Made by a program: the position numbers and the translations under genes
Notes under the pieces: generated by a model
The model's database searches: none
Seen by the model: only the letters and a program-made list of their open reading frames with translations
What the model was told of the DNA's origin: nothing
NCBI GenBank assembly: GCA_013398955.1
Contig: VWPU01000897.1
Coordinates: 186,001-250,000, forward strand
Origin: Callaeas wilsoni
Lineage: Eukaryota > Chordata > Aves > Passeriformes > Callaeidae
Reading direction: 5' to 3'
Length of the DNA stretch: 64,000 bases
Shown: in pieces, positions 40,801-52,600 of the stretch
Position numbering within the stretch: position 1 is the first letter of the stretch
Layout of the letters: each line of letters opens with the position of its first letter

Positions 40801-43800
40801 TCGTGATTATAATACTATATGCCATTAATTCATGGTGATACAGTCATGTTTATTCCTACAAGAGACACTGAAATCCTTCCAGGTATTCCTCAATTCCCAC
40901 AGCAATGAGTGACAAGAGGTTGCTCTTTCTACAGACCATCTCCACTGAACTACAGATATGTCTGAGGAGCCACCTGTACTTGAAATTTGCTTTATTTAGG
41001 AAAAGGAATCAGATAAAGGCAAGCTCTTCCCAACACTGGCAAGATTTTACCATCAGATTGGGAAACATCACCTAGGATGTATCTGCCAATGGCTCACGTA
41101 AAATAAGATGTATTGGACAACAGAATCCTGACAGATTTGCCCTTTCAGAGTCTGACTGAAACACTCAGCTGTCAACAGTAGACAGACACAGAAAAATGAG
41201 ACAGGTGTTTAATACAGTGGTAGGTGTGTGTCCTCTGAGAGAAGCCTCTCGTGCCTCAGATTCTGCCAGCTGGTGCAGGTGGCTGATGTCACAGAGACCA
41301 GAGTCACCCACAAACCGCAGAACTGAGCAAGGAGAAGACCTTCCAGGATGCAGTGGCAGAAGGAGTATTTCTCCACTGTAAACTTTCCACCACTCGGGAT
41401 ATGTCTCATACTTCCACTCCGTGTAGTGTAATGTTAAAAGCCCCTCTGTTCTAAAGGAATACGATGCATGACTGCACACGAAGTGAATGCATATGGACTG
41501 TTATTTGGAAACAGGAACTACTGTTTTAAGTTCTGTTTTGCTTAATTATTCATTATTTACTACTTTAATTATGCATGAAAAACCTCAAGTACTTCTGAAT
41601 TTTCTTTAGGCAATGCAGACACTATGGCATGCTAAGAAAGTTATATATTGAGATGTCTCTTCCTTCCATTAGTCATAAGAGAAACATAAATTACAACTCA
41701 GCATATAATTCTCTACTTCTTCACACAATGATTTAAAGTTGATTGAGTACAATTACTTCGCACTCGGCATATTTACTGCTGTATAAAACTTTCTCTCTCT
41801 CATAAAGAAAAGGCATCCAGGCACTTTTCTGAACAATAGCATTGTAAAACATTTTTTGATGAGGCTTTTTGTGAAAACATGTTTTATCTTCCAGTTGTTT
41901 ACAAATCACTTTAGCTGTGATTCGGGAAAGTGCTTAATATGTGCTAATGTTCCTCCTTGAGCAGGAACTTTGCTTAAGTGTTTTTCTGAGCAGAATCGTG
42001 CTTATCTGCCCATTTATCTGAATTTAATGTAGGGATTATTTTGGTATCTCAAAACATTTTGAAACAAAGCTACTCAAGGGTAGCACATAGATCACTTCCC
42101 TCATCTCTCTGTTTGCAACATCTGCACTAACACACCCTGCCTCATCCTTGTTTGTCACACTGGGCAAGACACAGCACATGCTGTGATTGTTCAAGACTGT
42201 AAATATATATATATTTTCTTTGCTAACCAGTCAACAGACAGGCTGAGTGGTCAGTTAGCTGGTGTTTTTAATACAGAAAGCAACCCTCACGCAGCTGAAC
42301 TTTGCTTTTCAACTTGCAGACCTAACCAAGAGCTTGGTGACTCTAAGGGGTCATTCTTCACAATTCTGTTGAATCTTATTCACTGTTATCAAACTCATGT
42401 TGGCTAACGGGTTCACGTTTCTTTATGGTGCCTGATAGACAATTTTGGTGACCACAGAAATTTTGTTTCATTATGAAGCTGAGGGGAAAAAACTAAGCCT
42501 ACAGATGTCAAATTTACGAGTACTTGTACAAAATTAAAGGAAAAAGTAATGATTATTACCAAGTGAATTTTACAAGATGTACTCATATTAATGTTAGTAA
42601 TTTTTTTTTTTAGTATTTGATCAGGTCTAGTAATGCTTTAGTTATCAAATTACAGGGAAGTTTGAAGGATGCAGTTTGCAAAGCCTTTTTTAAGTGTTAC
42701 TTTCCTTTAGTCTGCTCCTTGTCGCTGTTAAAGCTGAGTTCTGCAGTTAATCTTGTTGATACTTGTGACTGCATGAGGAGGCAGTTAAGATTTTAATACT
42801 AGTTGTGGTAGGGCTCTGTGCACAAAAATCAGCTTTGATCACTTTTGAATTAGTTCACTTCTCCTGTCAGCAAATATTCCTCCTCTTCTTTGCTCTCAGA
42901 CTACTCTCTTCACTAATGTGGCAAATACAATTCTTCAGTTTCTGTGGATGCCCACAGAACTCTTCACTGAATTACTTTATTCAGCAAAATGCCAACAGCA
43001 ACATTGTTTTCCAAAAAGAGAGAAAACCTCCTGAAGAACAAGGTAATAATTTTGCATGTTTAATGATGAATCTGTTAATTTCACACTAACCATCCAAAAG
43101 AAAGGACCACTAGAGGGAAGTAAATCCAACATGCTCCAAGAAAAATAAAATGCCAGCTACTCCAAATGATTGTAGCTAACAGAACGGTCTGGATTTACAA
43201 CAGCTGAAGATTTTGGTCTATATCCTTAACAAAGATATGACAACTGAAAAAAAAATTTATGTATTTCTAAAGAGGTCTTGCACTTCATTCAATGTTCATA
43301 CCAAAACCGTTAAAACAGGGTGTAGAAACAGATTGCATATAAAAAGTTAGTATGAATATGGGATGAATATGTTGTATAATTTAGTATACACCTCTACCTT
43401 TCACATTAGAAACACACTGAATGCAAAAAAAATGGATTTAAACCAATATCTTTGGACTTCTGGTAAAGCAGTCCTTGTAAAAATGAACATATTTTTGATT
43501 TGTTGTCAGGTCATATGTTTAATCTTGGATCTTTGTTTTCTATTAATATGTGCACAAACCTGCAGCATCATGCAATAACTACTGTCCATTTAATCAGAAT
43601 TAAGATTATAAGGAAAGACTGCAACAGTGAGTTTATCATAAAATCTCTACAATATTCCAAATCTTTAGTTCTACAGATTACTTTTCTGAGTTTGGATACC
43701 CTAGCTTTTTCCATATGTCTTCTTATTTATGACTAAAAGAAATTCACAAAAAATGTTTATTGCTCTCTCCATACTTTCCATCAACAAAAAACTCCATGAA

Positions 43801-45738
43801 TTTTCTTCCACATTTCACACAACACTGTATTTTTTTTCTTCTCCTTTTAAATATATAGTCACTATGCTTATGGTTTTATACAACCACAGTCTGTAAGCCT
43901 ACAGAAATGGTTTTATCTTTATAACTACATTTTATAGATGACTCCATTTCATTTATTACAGCACTTTCTCATGCAAAGCTGTCTTTTTATATCCAGATAA
44001 ACTGACAGATATTCTGAAAATCTGGTCTTAAATTCTCTGAAGCCCTTCCAATAGAATTTTTAGTAATGTAAGAATTATTAAAGAGACTGCAAACAGTCTA
44101 GAGTTTACTGTTAGTGTGTCAAAAACTATTGAAACATTGGTCTTTTCTCTGTTTTGAGTAAACTGCAGTGAAAATCTATATCCTTAAACCACGGACAAAC
44201 AACAGCAAAAGGCATTAGTTTTTAAAAGCCTACCACTTAAATACACATCACAAGCTATGTTCGCACAGCTGTTAGTCCACTTTAAAAATGAACTTTATTT
44301 CAGGTGACCTCCACACCTGGGCAAGCTTGGTGACTTGCATTTGATATCATGGCGCAAAACATCCCAAAGGAAGTTTACCCAGGGGAACTTTCTGGCACCT
44401 CACTTTCTCCCTTTAGTGAGAAAGGAAAAGGGAGGTGCAGGTTTCCAACACGATACATTGCCTCAGTGCTTCAGGCAATTCTCACTGTAAGGTCTATATA
44501 TCATTAGGCATCTTATATATTAGCTCTTCTGTTACCATCATGGACAGTGAGTGAGCGAGTTTTGTGCTTTTTCTAATCCATTTTCATGAATATTATTAGT
44601 ATTACCATCACTGTCATTATTATCATCATCATCACAGCAAGCTGTTAATTTTTGCATACCCAAAGGCAAACGAGTCATTACTTACTCATCAACAAAACTA
44701 CTTGAAGCAGATACACAGGTAAGCAGGTTTTTGCTAGGCTGATCACTGAAAGAACCCAGGGCCTCCCTACAAGCGGGAACAAAACAGGATCCTCCTGAAC
44801 ATTAGCACTTTTACTAAGCAGAAACACATCATCGCATGTGTTCTGCTCGAAACAGTAGCTCTGCCAGCTCAGTTCCTGCTCTACATTAAACACTTCAGCT
44901 GCAGTTGCAATGTCACTGCACAGCAGGTGGAAAACATTTCTGGAACAAATGTCAGCAAGGGATAATTTTGAAATAACCTTCTTGTCTACAGTTACACAAG
45001 CCAGAAGAGAGCAGTGCTACATGGATTGTATTGTTGCTAAACTATGATGCTGTTTTCCTGGCACAGTAAGTATTTCTGAAGAAGAGTAAGTTGCAGAAAT
45101 AAACAAAAAAGTAGAGAGCTCTTTTAGTTTCCCATGTTTCTCACAAAGATTCACCTTGGACATGAATTCAAACTGAAATGGGGGGGGGAGTGCAAAACAA
45201 TAGCGCAAAGTTTACAATTAAAGGAATTAAAAAAAAACTCTTAGGATAGCTCACCTGAGGAAATGGCTCATACAGATGCAGAAGTATCTTAGAGTGAGGC
45301 ATGCTGTATTAGTGCTTTGAGACACAGATACCAAAGAAAGGCAGTTCACTTTCACTCTGCCTTTGAACTGTGGAGTTTTAATGAATAACCTGTGGTGTTC
45401 TACTCTTGCAAAACTGAAATTGGGAAAAGCCCCACATAGACTCCAGTCCTGATGAACCACTGACACAGCTGGTCTCAAATGGCCAAAGCCTGCACTTGAT
45501 TGTAAACAAAAAGGTGTGGGTTTGTGCCCTGTGTAATGGGCTAAAAGGCCAGCTACCAAAAACATTTAATGCCCTCATCAGCAGAAGCTGAAAGTCCTCA
45601 TGGAAAGCACTTAAAAACATTCAGCAATCTGCAAAACACCCTAACCCGCTGGCCCAGACACCCAAGAAATAAAGGATCCCCACAGTGAGCGCGCAGGTGA
45701 CAGGGACACAGCGACACGCACGCGGTGCTGGCACTTAC
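28807..45738 (-). other. EPHA6: EPHA6 intron 5, proximal third: no gene seen
   Basis: These 17 kb of AT-rich sequence lie directly downstream of exon 5 on the minus strand. A GC-richer patch at 29390-29640 and another at 35580-35760 are not recognised. A stop-poor segment at 31881-32236 has splice-like flanks (see findings). Short direct repeats occur at 31782-31828, and a run of nine G lies at 45180-45188. I could not find EPHA6 exon 6, an RNA gene or a promoter here. Confidence 0.6.
31782..31828. repeat. Short direct repeat, period 29 bp
   Basis: AACAAAATGTGATTAAAG at 31782 recurs with one mismatch at 31811. Two nearly identical 18-mers separated by 11 bp suggest a small local duplication in AT-rich intron sequence. 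Confidence 0.8.
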
Positions 45739-46074
45739 CATCTTGGTCTGTGGTGACCGTGATAGCTGTGAACTGCTTGGGGGAGAAGCTCAGCTCGGAG
45801 ACCCCGTTGGTGGCTTCTATCTCGAAGGTGTAGTTGACGTGGGACACGAAGTCGAGCACGGTCACGGAGGAGTTGATGAGCCCCGTGTGCCGCGGGATGA
45901 AGCGGATGCCTCCCCCGCAGATCTCGCACTGGCTGGCGTCCGACCCGCACTTCTTACAGATGACGCTGTAGGTGAGATCCTTTCTTCCCCCGGTGTCACT
46001 TGGGGGGCTCCACTCCAGCATCAGAGCTGTTTCGTTGATGTTAAAAACCACGTTCCTCGGAGCAGAAGGTGGCC
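45739..46074 (-). CDS. EPHA6: EPHA6 exon 5 (first fibronectin type III domain of an Eph receptor)
   Basis: This internal exon of an ephrin-A receptor tyrosine kinase encodes about 112 residues of the extracellular juxtamembrane half. It covers a complete first FN3 domain, from RPPSAPRNVVFN to ITVTTDQD. Visible hallmarks are the FN3 core Trp in LEWSPPSDTGG, paired cysteines in ICKKC and CEIC, the stretch YTFEIEATNGVSEL, and three N-glycosylation sequons (NET, NSS, NYT). The wording RFIPRHTGLIN plus VLDFVSHVNYTFEIEA matches my memory of EPHA6 better than EPHA3, EPHA5 or EPHA7. On the minus strand the acceptor is a pyrimidine tract ending CTGCAG before GGCCACC, and the donor is GATG followed by GTAAGT. 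The 336-bp size is the usual Eph exon 5 length. It is phase 1 at both ends: its first two bases complete the Arg codon begun in exon 4. It is CpG-rich (23 CpGs by hand count). The call as an Eph FN3 exon is near certain; the paralogue is very likely. Confidence 0.95.
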
Positions 46075-46200
46075 CTGCAGAGAAGGAAGGGAAAGCCTGT
46101 TAAGGCATTGTTGTCTACTTTGGAGAAAAAAAAAAATTAGACTTTAGGGAATTATTTGCAAATAAAAGATACAAGAGTTATCTTTCAATAACAGATTCAA

Positions 46201-46282
46201 AGTAAAAATTAAAAGTTATCTAAAGACAATCCTTGGAAAAAAGTAAAAATTAAAAGTTATCTAAAGAAAATCCTTGGAACAA
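46201..46282. repeat. 41-bp tandem duplication near the exon 5 acceptor
   Basis: Two adjacent 41-bp copies (46201-46241 and 46242-46282) differ at only about two bases. The unit begins AGTAAAAATTAAAAGTTATC. It lies in intron 4, with its nearer edge 126 bp from the first base of exon 5, so it sits just upstream of the branch-point region. Confidence 0.95.
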
Positions 46283-47096
46283 TAAATTAGTGACATCACA
46301 AAAAGCTGAATAATCTAAATAACTTAGTATTAATTCAGAAAGAATTTAAGGCAAAACGAAAGTGACTTGGGAATGTCAAACCTACACTAGATAACACAAA
46401 TTTTCAATAAATGGCTCTTGATGCTGTGGGATACTGGGGCAGAGCTCTAAGCACAAAAGTTATATCCTTAGTTTATATCAAGTAATGTAGGCTTTTCTGA
46501 GACTTAAAATCTTTGACGTTTTGTAAGAGACAAATTGAGTAACAAATAAATAACAGCTTTGGAATAACGACAAGAGGTAAAATTGTTTGTATTAGTTCTG
46601 CAGTGCCAGATATTTCATTCTATCCTTCACTGCTTATCCCTAGGGATTTCTTTGCTGTTGTTCATTAACAGAACTGGGTGGCAACAGGCCAAGACTATTA
46701 GGCACAAGAGACAGTTTACAAGTTTTCCTTCTTTCCCACCTGGCATCTCATCAGCATTAGGATAAAAGTGACAACATCAATTTTGCAACCCAAAGGTCTA
46801 AAAGGATGATCACGAAGCAGGAGAAAAAGTAACCTTCTTTAAGGCTGTGAGGAGGAATGCAAAGAATGCAGCAGGCAGAACATGGAGAAGCTCTCACCCA
46901 ACAAGCAGGTGGCAGAGCTGTCTGTACGCTGTCAGAAGAACCACAGGTGACCCATTTCCAATTTCCCACTCATCTCACAACAGTCAAGGAATGTCCAATA
47001 AGATTTAAGCTGTTTGCTGACTTACTGTGTAGGATCACATGAAAATCATCTGAGGCTTTATATATACAGATGAAAATAATTCTATATATACTGATC

Positions 47097-47632
47097 TAGT
47101 GATTGTCCCCCTGTACTGAGCACTGGTGATGCACCTCAAGTCCTAGATCCAGTTCTGGGCCCCTCACTTCAAGAAAGGCATTGAGGGGCTGGAGTGGGCC
47201 CAGGGAAGGGCAATGGAGCTGGGGAAGGGTCTGGAGCACAAGTCTGGTGAGGAGCGGCTGAGGGGACTAGGGGTGTCCAGCTTGGGGAAAAGGAGGCTCA
47301 GGGGGGACCTTATGATCTCTACAACTCACTGACAGGAGGGTGCAGCCAGGGAGGTCAGGCTCTTCTCCCAGGGAACAAGGGGAAATGGCCTTAAGCTGTG
47401 CCAGGGGAGAGGTTCAGGTTGGACATCAAGAAGAATTTCTTCACAGAAAGGGTGGCCAGGCATTGGAATTTACTGTCCTCAGACATGGTCAAATTCCCTG
47501 GAAGTGTTCAAGAAACCACAAGATGTGGCATTTAGTGCTGTGGTCTGGTTTACAAGGTGGTGATTGGTCAAAGGTTGGACTTGGTGATCTTGGAGGTCTT
47601 TCCAACCTTAATGATCCTATAATTCTATGATT
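47097..47632 (+). mobile_element. CR1 LINE, 5'-truncated, plus strand (about 535 bp)
   Basis: This is the longest transposable element in the window. It begins in the region coding for the C-terminal part of the CR1 reverse transcriptase (GTCCCCCTGTACTGAGCACT, TGGAGCACAAGTCTGGTGAG, GAGCGGCTGAGGGGACT, GGAGGCTCAGGGGGGACCTT). It runs through AAGAATTTCTTCACAGAAAG and GGTTGGACTTGGTGATCTTG to the 3' end CTTTCCAACCTTAATGATCC with terminal ATTCTATGATTCC. It lies antisense to EPHA6. Several indels and premature stops break the frame, so no enzyme is encoded. Confidence 0.97.
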
Positions 47633-49439
47633 CCATATCAGACTCCACAGTCTAACAGAAGAACTTTACCACCTAATTATTTTTTATATAGGAATTAATG
47701 AAGGAGTGAAGGAAAGGTACAAATTGTTACAGGATATCTGAATCATCTTATCTCAATTTCTTATTACATTCTTCTTCTTCCACTTAACATGCTTCAACCA
47801 AGCACTTTAAGATTTATGGTTCTCAAAACCTATTTGGACATAATCCCCAAGATAAAAATTATTATAAGAAACACGGACTTGGAAAAATGTGAGGCCGTAT
47901 ACTCCAGGTGTTGATATATGTGAGGTGACTGTGGTAAACCCAGCTGCTGACCTCTGGTGTTTTTGGGCTGGATGAGTTGAATAAGCATTATATTCACAGC
48001 TCTCAATAAAATCACAGTGCTTCACCAGTGCTTAGCAGAACCTGGAAAACTTTCAGCTTGCTTTGCAGCTTTTGATGATTTACAAAACCTGCCAACAGGA
48101 TTTAAGAATACACTTTTGATTGAGACACTGGTAAAACTTTTGAGTGAGCTTTTCCTTACTTCAGAGTTTCTTAAGCAGACTGAAAGGCTACAAGAAACAT
48201 TTGCAAATGACATCAGCTAGTTTTTACATAGAGTGTAACATTCGTAATTTTTGACTGATGCTTTTTATTTACTTACGTGGCATAAGCATGGGTATAAAAG
48301 CTGGAATGCTTGTAAATAAAAAAGTTTGCATGGTGTGGGAGTGATAATGTGAGTAATAAACATTAAGCTTTTCTGTGAACTGTAGTTCAGCTACATTTTC
48401 ATTTCTGGTATTTACTTGTAAGTTTTAATAAGAAAGTAATTAACTTTGCCCTGAAATAAATGATGACTTATCTGTTGGATTTCAAGCACTTGATAATTAA
48501 AATATACGGAAGTGTTACACTACTTTGTTTTTTTTTAGTGGATAAGTTTAAAATCTTTTGAATGGATGAGTATTTATTAATACCTATTTCTGTCCAGAGT
48601 TCATGGTTAATAGATCACCAAACTTCCCACAAAATCACTGTGAGGCTGATGGTTCTAGCTACCCTGGAAAACAGTCCCGAGTTCGGAATAAGCTAAAACC
48701 ACCACACATTACTTCAGCTTCAGTTCTTATTATTTATGTTCAGAAGACAGGAATAATTATGTTTCCTCTAAAACCATGCTGTGAGAATTAAATAATGACT
48801 GGGTCTTAACAATTTCCCACTGTTAAAACCATGGAGGAGTTTTAGGAATATGGAGGATGAGCTGTAATCACGCTTCCATATGTGCATAACTTTAAGTGGA
48901 TCAGTAATCCTGTTGAAATAATTGGTAATACCCATGCACTTAAAACTAAGCAGCTGTGTAATTGCTTGAAGGATTGGAGTCGATGTTTTAAAACTGGCTT
49001 AAATTTAATCTTACATAAACTATAGATATTATAACAACAGGTGATCACAGCTCACACTTTTTTAATATTATTTCATCAATTTTGGCAGGCCCAAACAGGA
49101 ATTAACATGAATCTGGGCAATAGGAGAGTTTTGCCTGGCTTTGTCAATTTAAATTTTTTATCAGATTTTCCTTGTACTATATGGAATGGCATCTATAGAA
49201 GAACCCATACAGTAAATAAAACATTCTTTTAATTTTTTTTTTTTTAAATTTGAACTAGAGAGTTAAGGTTCTTATAGTCATAAGTTGGGACTTAATCCTC
49301 AATTGTAAGAGAAAACACATATTATTGTGCATTCACATTTCAATCAAAAGGAAAATATTATCAATTATGTTAGAGGTATATTAAAGTATATGACTGTCCT
49401 CTTGCAAATGCAGGAAAAACCCTCAAACACATTTCATAC

Positions 49440-49640
49440 TCAAGGCCCCTCATGCCAATTTGCATGAGGATTAAATAGCTTTTTAATTGCTGTTAAATTA
49501 TGCCAGTTAAACTGTGATTTCATGCAAATATTAAGCTATAATGACATGCAGTGAATCATTTACTAAGATTTAGAACTTGGAACAAAGAGAGACAATTAAT
49601 TGTAATCCTCAGATTCAGCTAAATTATGTGTCACTGGGCT
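49440..49640. promoter_or_regulatory. Candidate conserved intronic enhancer (motif-dense AT-rich block)
   Basis: About 200 bp hold two perfect POU octamers in opposite orientations (ATTTGCAT at 49458-49465 and ATGCAAAT at 49522-49529). There are also several homeodomain-type TAATT/TTAATT cores, a palindromic CAATTAATTG at 49593-49602 followed by TAATCC at 49603-49608, and a SOX-like AACAAAG at 49581-49587. The sequence has no repeat character. This is an inference from motif density; conservation could not be tested. Confidence 0.35.
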
Positions 49641-52600
49641 TTTATGAATGTGGCCTGATTGCTTTGTTATCGTTTAAAAATTATACAAAGATTATTTGAC
49701 ACATTGGAAAAACCTGGCAGCAATAACCCTTCTGCAGACATCTGTATGCAAAGCTCTCGGGGTTTTCCTTATATTGATTTTTAAGGAAAACAAGTATATT
49801 GGTGAAAATAAGGGATCCTTTCCTCACAGCAAAATTCATGACTTTAAATTTCATTCAAAAGAATAAAATACAGTTCAGATGGATGAGCATTACAAAAACA
49901 CGCAGCTCTTCTGCTGAGATGGAACTCACCCGGAGCGTGAGCAATGTCTTTTGCTTCATTTACAAATTACAATGAGGAAGTATTTTGACACTTTCTGTGG
50001 AGGAGACTGGCGTGGATGTCTTACGGCGAAGCAGGTCTGCTCTGCAAGCAGCAGAGCTGAGCTTGTGCCTCTTGCAGTGCTTTGCACCTCCCCGTGCTCT
50101 GTGTACCCTCTTCCTCTGTGAAGGCAAAGCGCATTTTCCTGTGTACGGAAGGAAGAGGAGCAAACCCGGCACTGCAGAAGCCTGGAGAGGGCAATGCAGT
50201 GTTTTACACACTTGAGAGTGAAGACTGCCTGCAAAAAAACGGGTTGCTTTTCAAGTGAGAACTGTCCGTTATACACTATTGGACTCTTGGAATTTTGTGT
50301 CTAGTGAAGTCACAGCAGAAGGGCAAAGATTAACCCTCACCTTAGAATACTCAGAACCAGCATCTGGCTGTGCCCCTTGAGTTCATAATTGCTTTTCAAC
50401 CTATATTTATATACGTAGCATAGACAAATAGTGTCACTTGCTGTAGAATTAAATTTTTCCCTTCTCACTTATTCTTTTCCTTTGAGACAGGCAGGAAGAA
50501 TGGAAGCCAGTAACTGCAAACCAATACCCCAAGTCTGAGCATAACAATAAATTGCAAACACGTGTATAAATATATAAATATATATATATATAAATAACAA
50601 TAGAGGAATTAAAGACTTCAAGTGTGTTGCCTGATTTTGCTGCAGAAATAATTTTTTAAGAGTGCTGACTCTTAAAAATAGAGGATACACTTTGTGGCAG
50701 AGGTTATTGAACAGAGCATAAGTTTGTCGAGTTCAAATTGTTTAAGCATAACATTAAAAGAGAGGCATTCAGACAACTCAAACAACCAATATAAGCCTGC
50801 CTGACCTTGAAAAGATGGATCAATTCATCTAATTACTTTATAGTGGGAAATGTTGGACTTTATGTACAGAGTAATCAGACAGGGGATTAGATATGATGCC
50901 ATTTGTTGCTCACTGTGTATGCAGAGAGATCACTGATAGAGTACTTGCATATGGCAAAGAAATACAATAAGAAGGAAGAGTAGCAGTGAGAGATTGATAA
51001 GAAGTGTAAGTCAAATGAAAAGAGCCGAGGAGAAGGAGATTAACAATATATTCTAATGTAATTTTCATTCCTCTTACTGAAATTAGATTTCTATTATAGT
51101 GTTCCGCAAAGTGAACACTCTCCTTTAACAAAATGCAGCTTACACAAAGTAAAAATGGGAGGTGTACAATTTTTCAAAAGCACACAGTACTTTCAGAGAA
51201 TTAATTGAAGTGGATCTGAAGCTCATCTTGAAAGAAGTGGATGCCTGTCTTACATCAAGGTGGGTTTTTTTTTTCTTTCCATAATGCCGCATATGCAGGT
51301 TTCCCAGTACTGAGGAAGAGTTCTAGAGTGAGGAATACTGCCTAACCCTACATAGGCATGAAAAGAGAAAACAAAATATCTATTTATCTTAGGCATATTA
51401 CCTTGCAGGACACGGAGAAGCAAATAAAATGGGCATTGATAAAGCCAGTTGAAATATCTCAACATGAAGAAATTTGTAAGGGGAATCCACTATTTGTTCT
51501 GTGTTTCATTTAAGAATAACTCATTGAAAAAGTCCCAAAAATTTTTCTGTTTCTTATGTCACGTCTCATACGTCAAGATACAAATTTGAAAATGAACATC
51601 AAAAATACAGATCTGCCCCCAAAGGTGGTTGTGTAAAAATGGCATTTCGTTTCTGCACAGCATTTTCTGTCCAGTTAGTCAAATCTCCTAATTTTCTTAA
51701 AACTTTTCAACTCCTGTTATTATAGTAAAGCATGACAGTTTGGAAGGAACGATCTATATTCCACTCATATCTATTTCTTTGTTAAATTTAAATTTGCCAG
51801 ATCTGCGCAGATCCACCAAAAGCAGTGAGGTTGTATTTATGACAGAAACATAATTTTAATAACTGAGAGACTAATTTGAAAGCAGTGGGGCTAAAGATAT
51901 CACTTAGGGAATAATTTGGCCCAAAACTCTTCATTATTGCTGATGTGCAAGATAAGAACACAGTCTGCCTGTCAAGAGCTTCAGTGTCATTTGCAGAGCT
52001 GACAATTAGTGAAGTAATCATCACTGTAGGTGTAAGATGAATGCATCTGCTGTGACAATCGTACTGATACCTTGCAGCCTAGGCTGAATGGGAGACAACG
52101 CATGGTGGCACTGAACCAAGAAACCACAATGTGGTTCATTGTCTCCTTCATTTCTTCTTTCTCCCAAGCTGTGGTGGGATCAGGCACTGATAGCCCTGTT
52201 GAGGTTGATTTCTTATCTGGCTCCACTCAGTTACTTTGGCTGACATCCTCAGCAGGAATGTGGAGGTCTGGCACCAAGTTTTTCCTGATGGTTTTCACCC
52301 AAAGCAGTTCTCTGCACTCACATTTGTTGAGAAAGCAGCAGGGTGTTGAAGTAACTGCACTCTGATGCCACAGAGCTCTCATGCTCCTCCATGCCTTATC
52401 AACACATCAGGCTATCAGGGCTTAAAATTGTGCCCTGAAAGGTAATTATGGAATCATAATGCCATGTACGAATAATTTTTTCAAAGAACTCTCTCTCGGC
52501 GATGAAAAATCAATGACTTACAAATAATATGGAGCTGCATCTGCATAATGTATGAGAGAAACCTTCTTCCTAAGCATGAAAGTGTCAAGAATGCCTGGGA

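Noticed and set aside
41165..41479. Minus-strand open frame with a YETYPEWW segment resembling the C strand of CD300/CMRF35-like Ig V domains
   Set aside because: The Cys expected after the Trp pair is absent, no flanking V-set motifs follow in any frame, and the similarity covers only about ten residues.
42605..42625. Possible EPHA6 exon 6 trace (TAGTATTTGATC)
   Set aside because: It resembles part of the expected reverse complement of an EIKYY-type motif, but the neighbouring codons and splice sites do not fit.
45180..45188. Run of nine G as a G-quadruplex
   Set aside because: A single G run without partner runs nearby does not support an intramolecular quadruplex.
45725..46147. 140-codon plus-strand open frame across EPHA6 exon 5
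   Set aside because: It is the antisense shadow of a conserved, GC-rich exon, begins with GTG and runs into intron.
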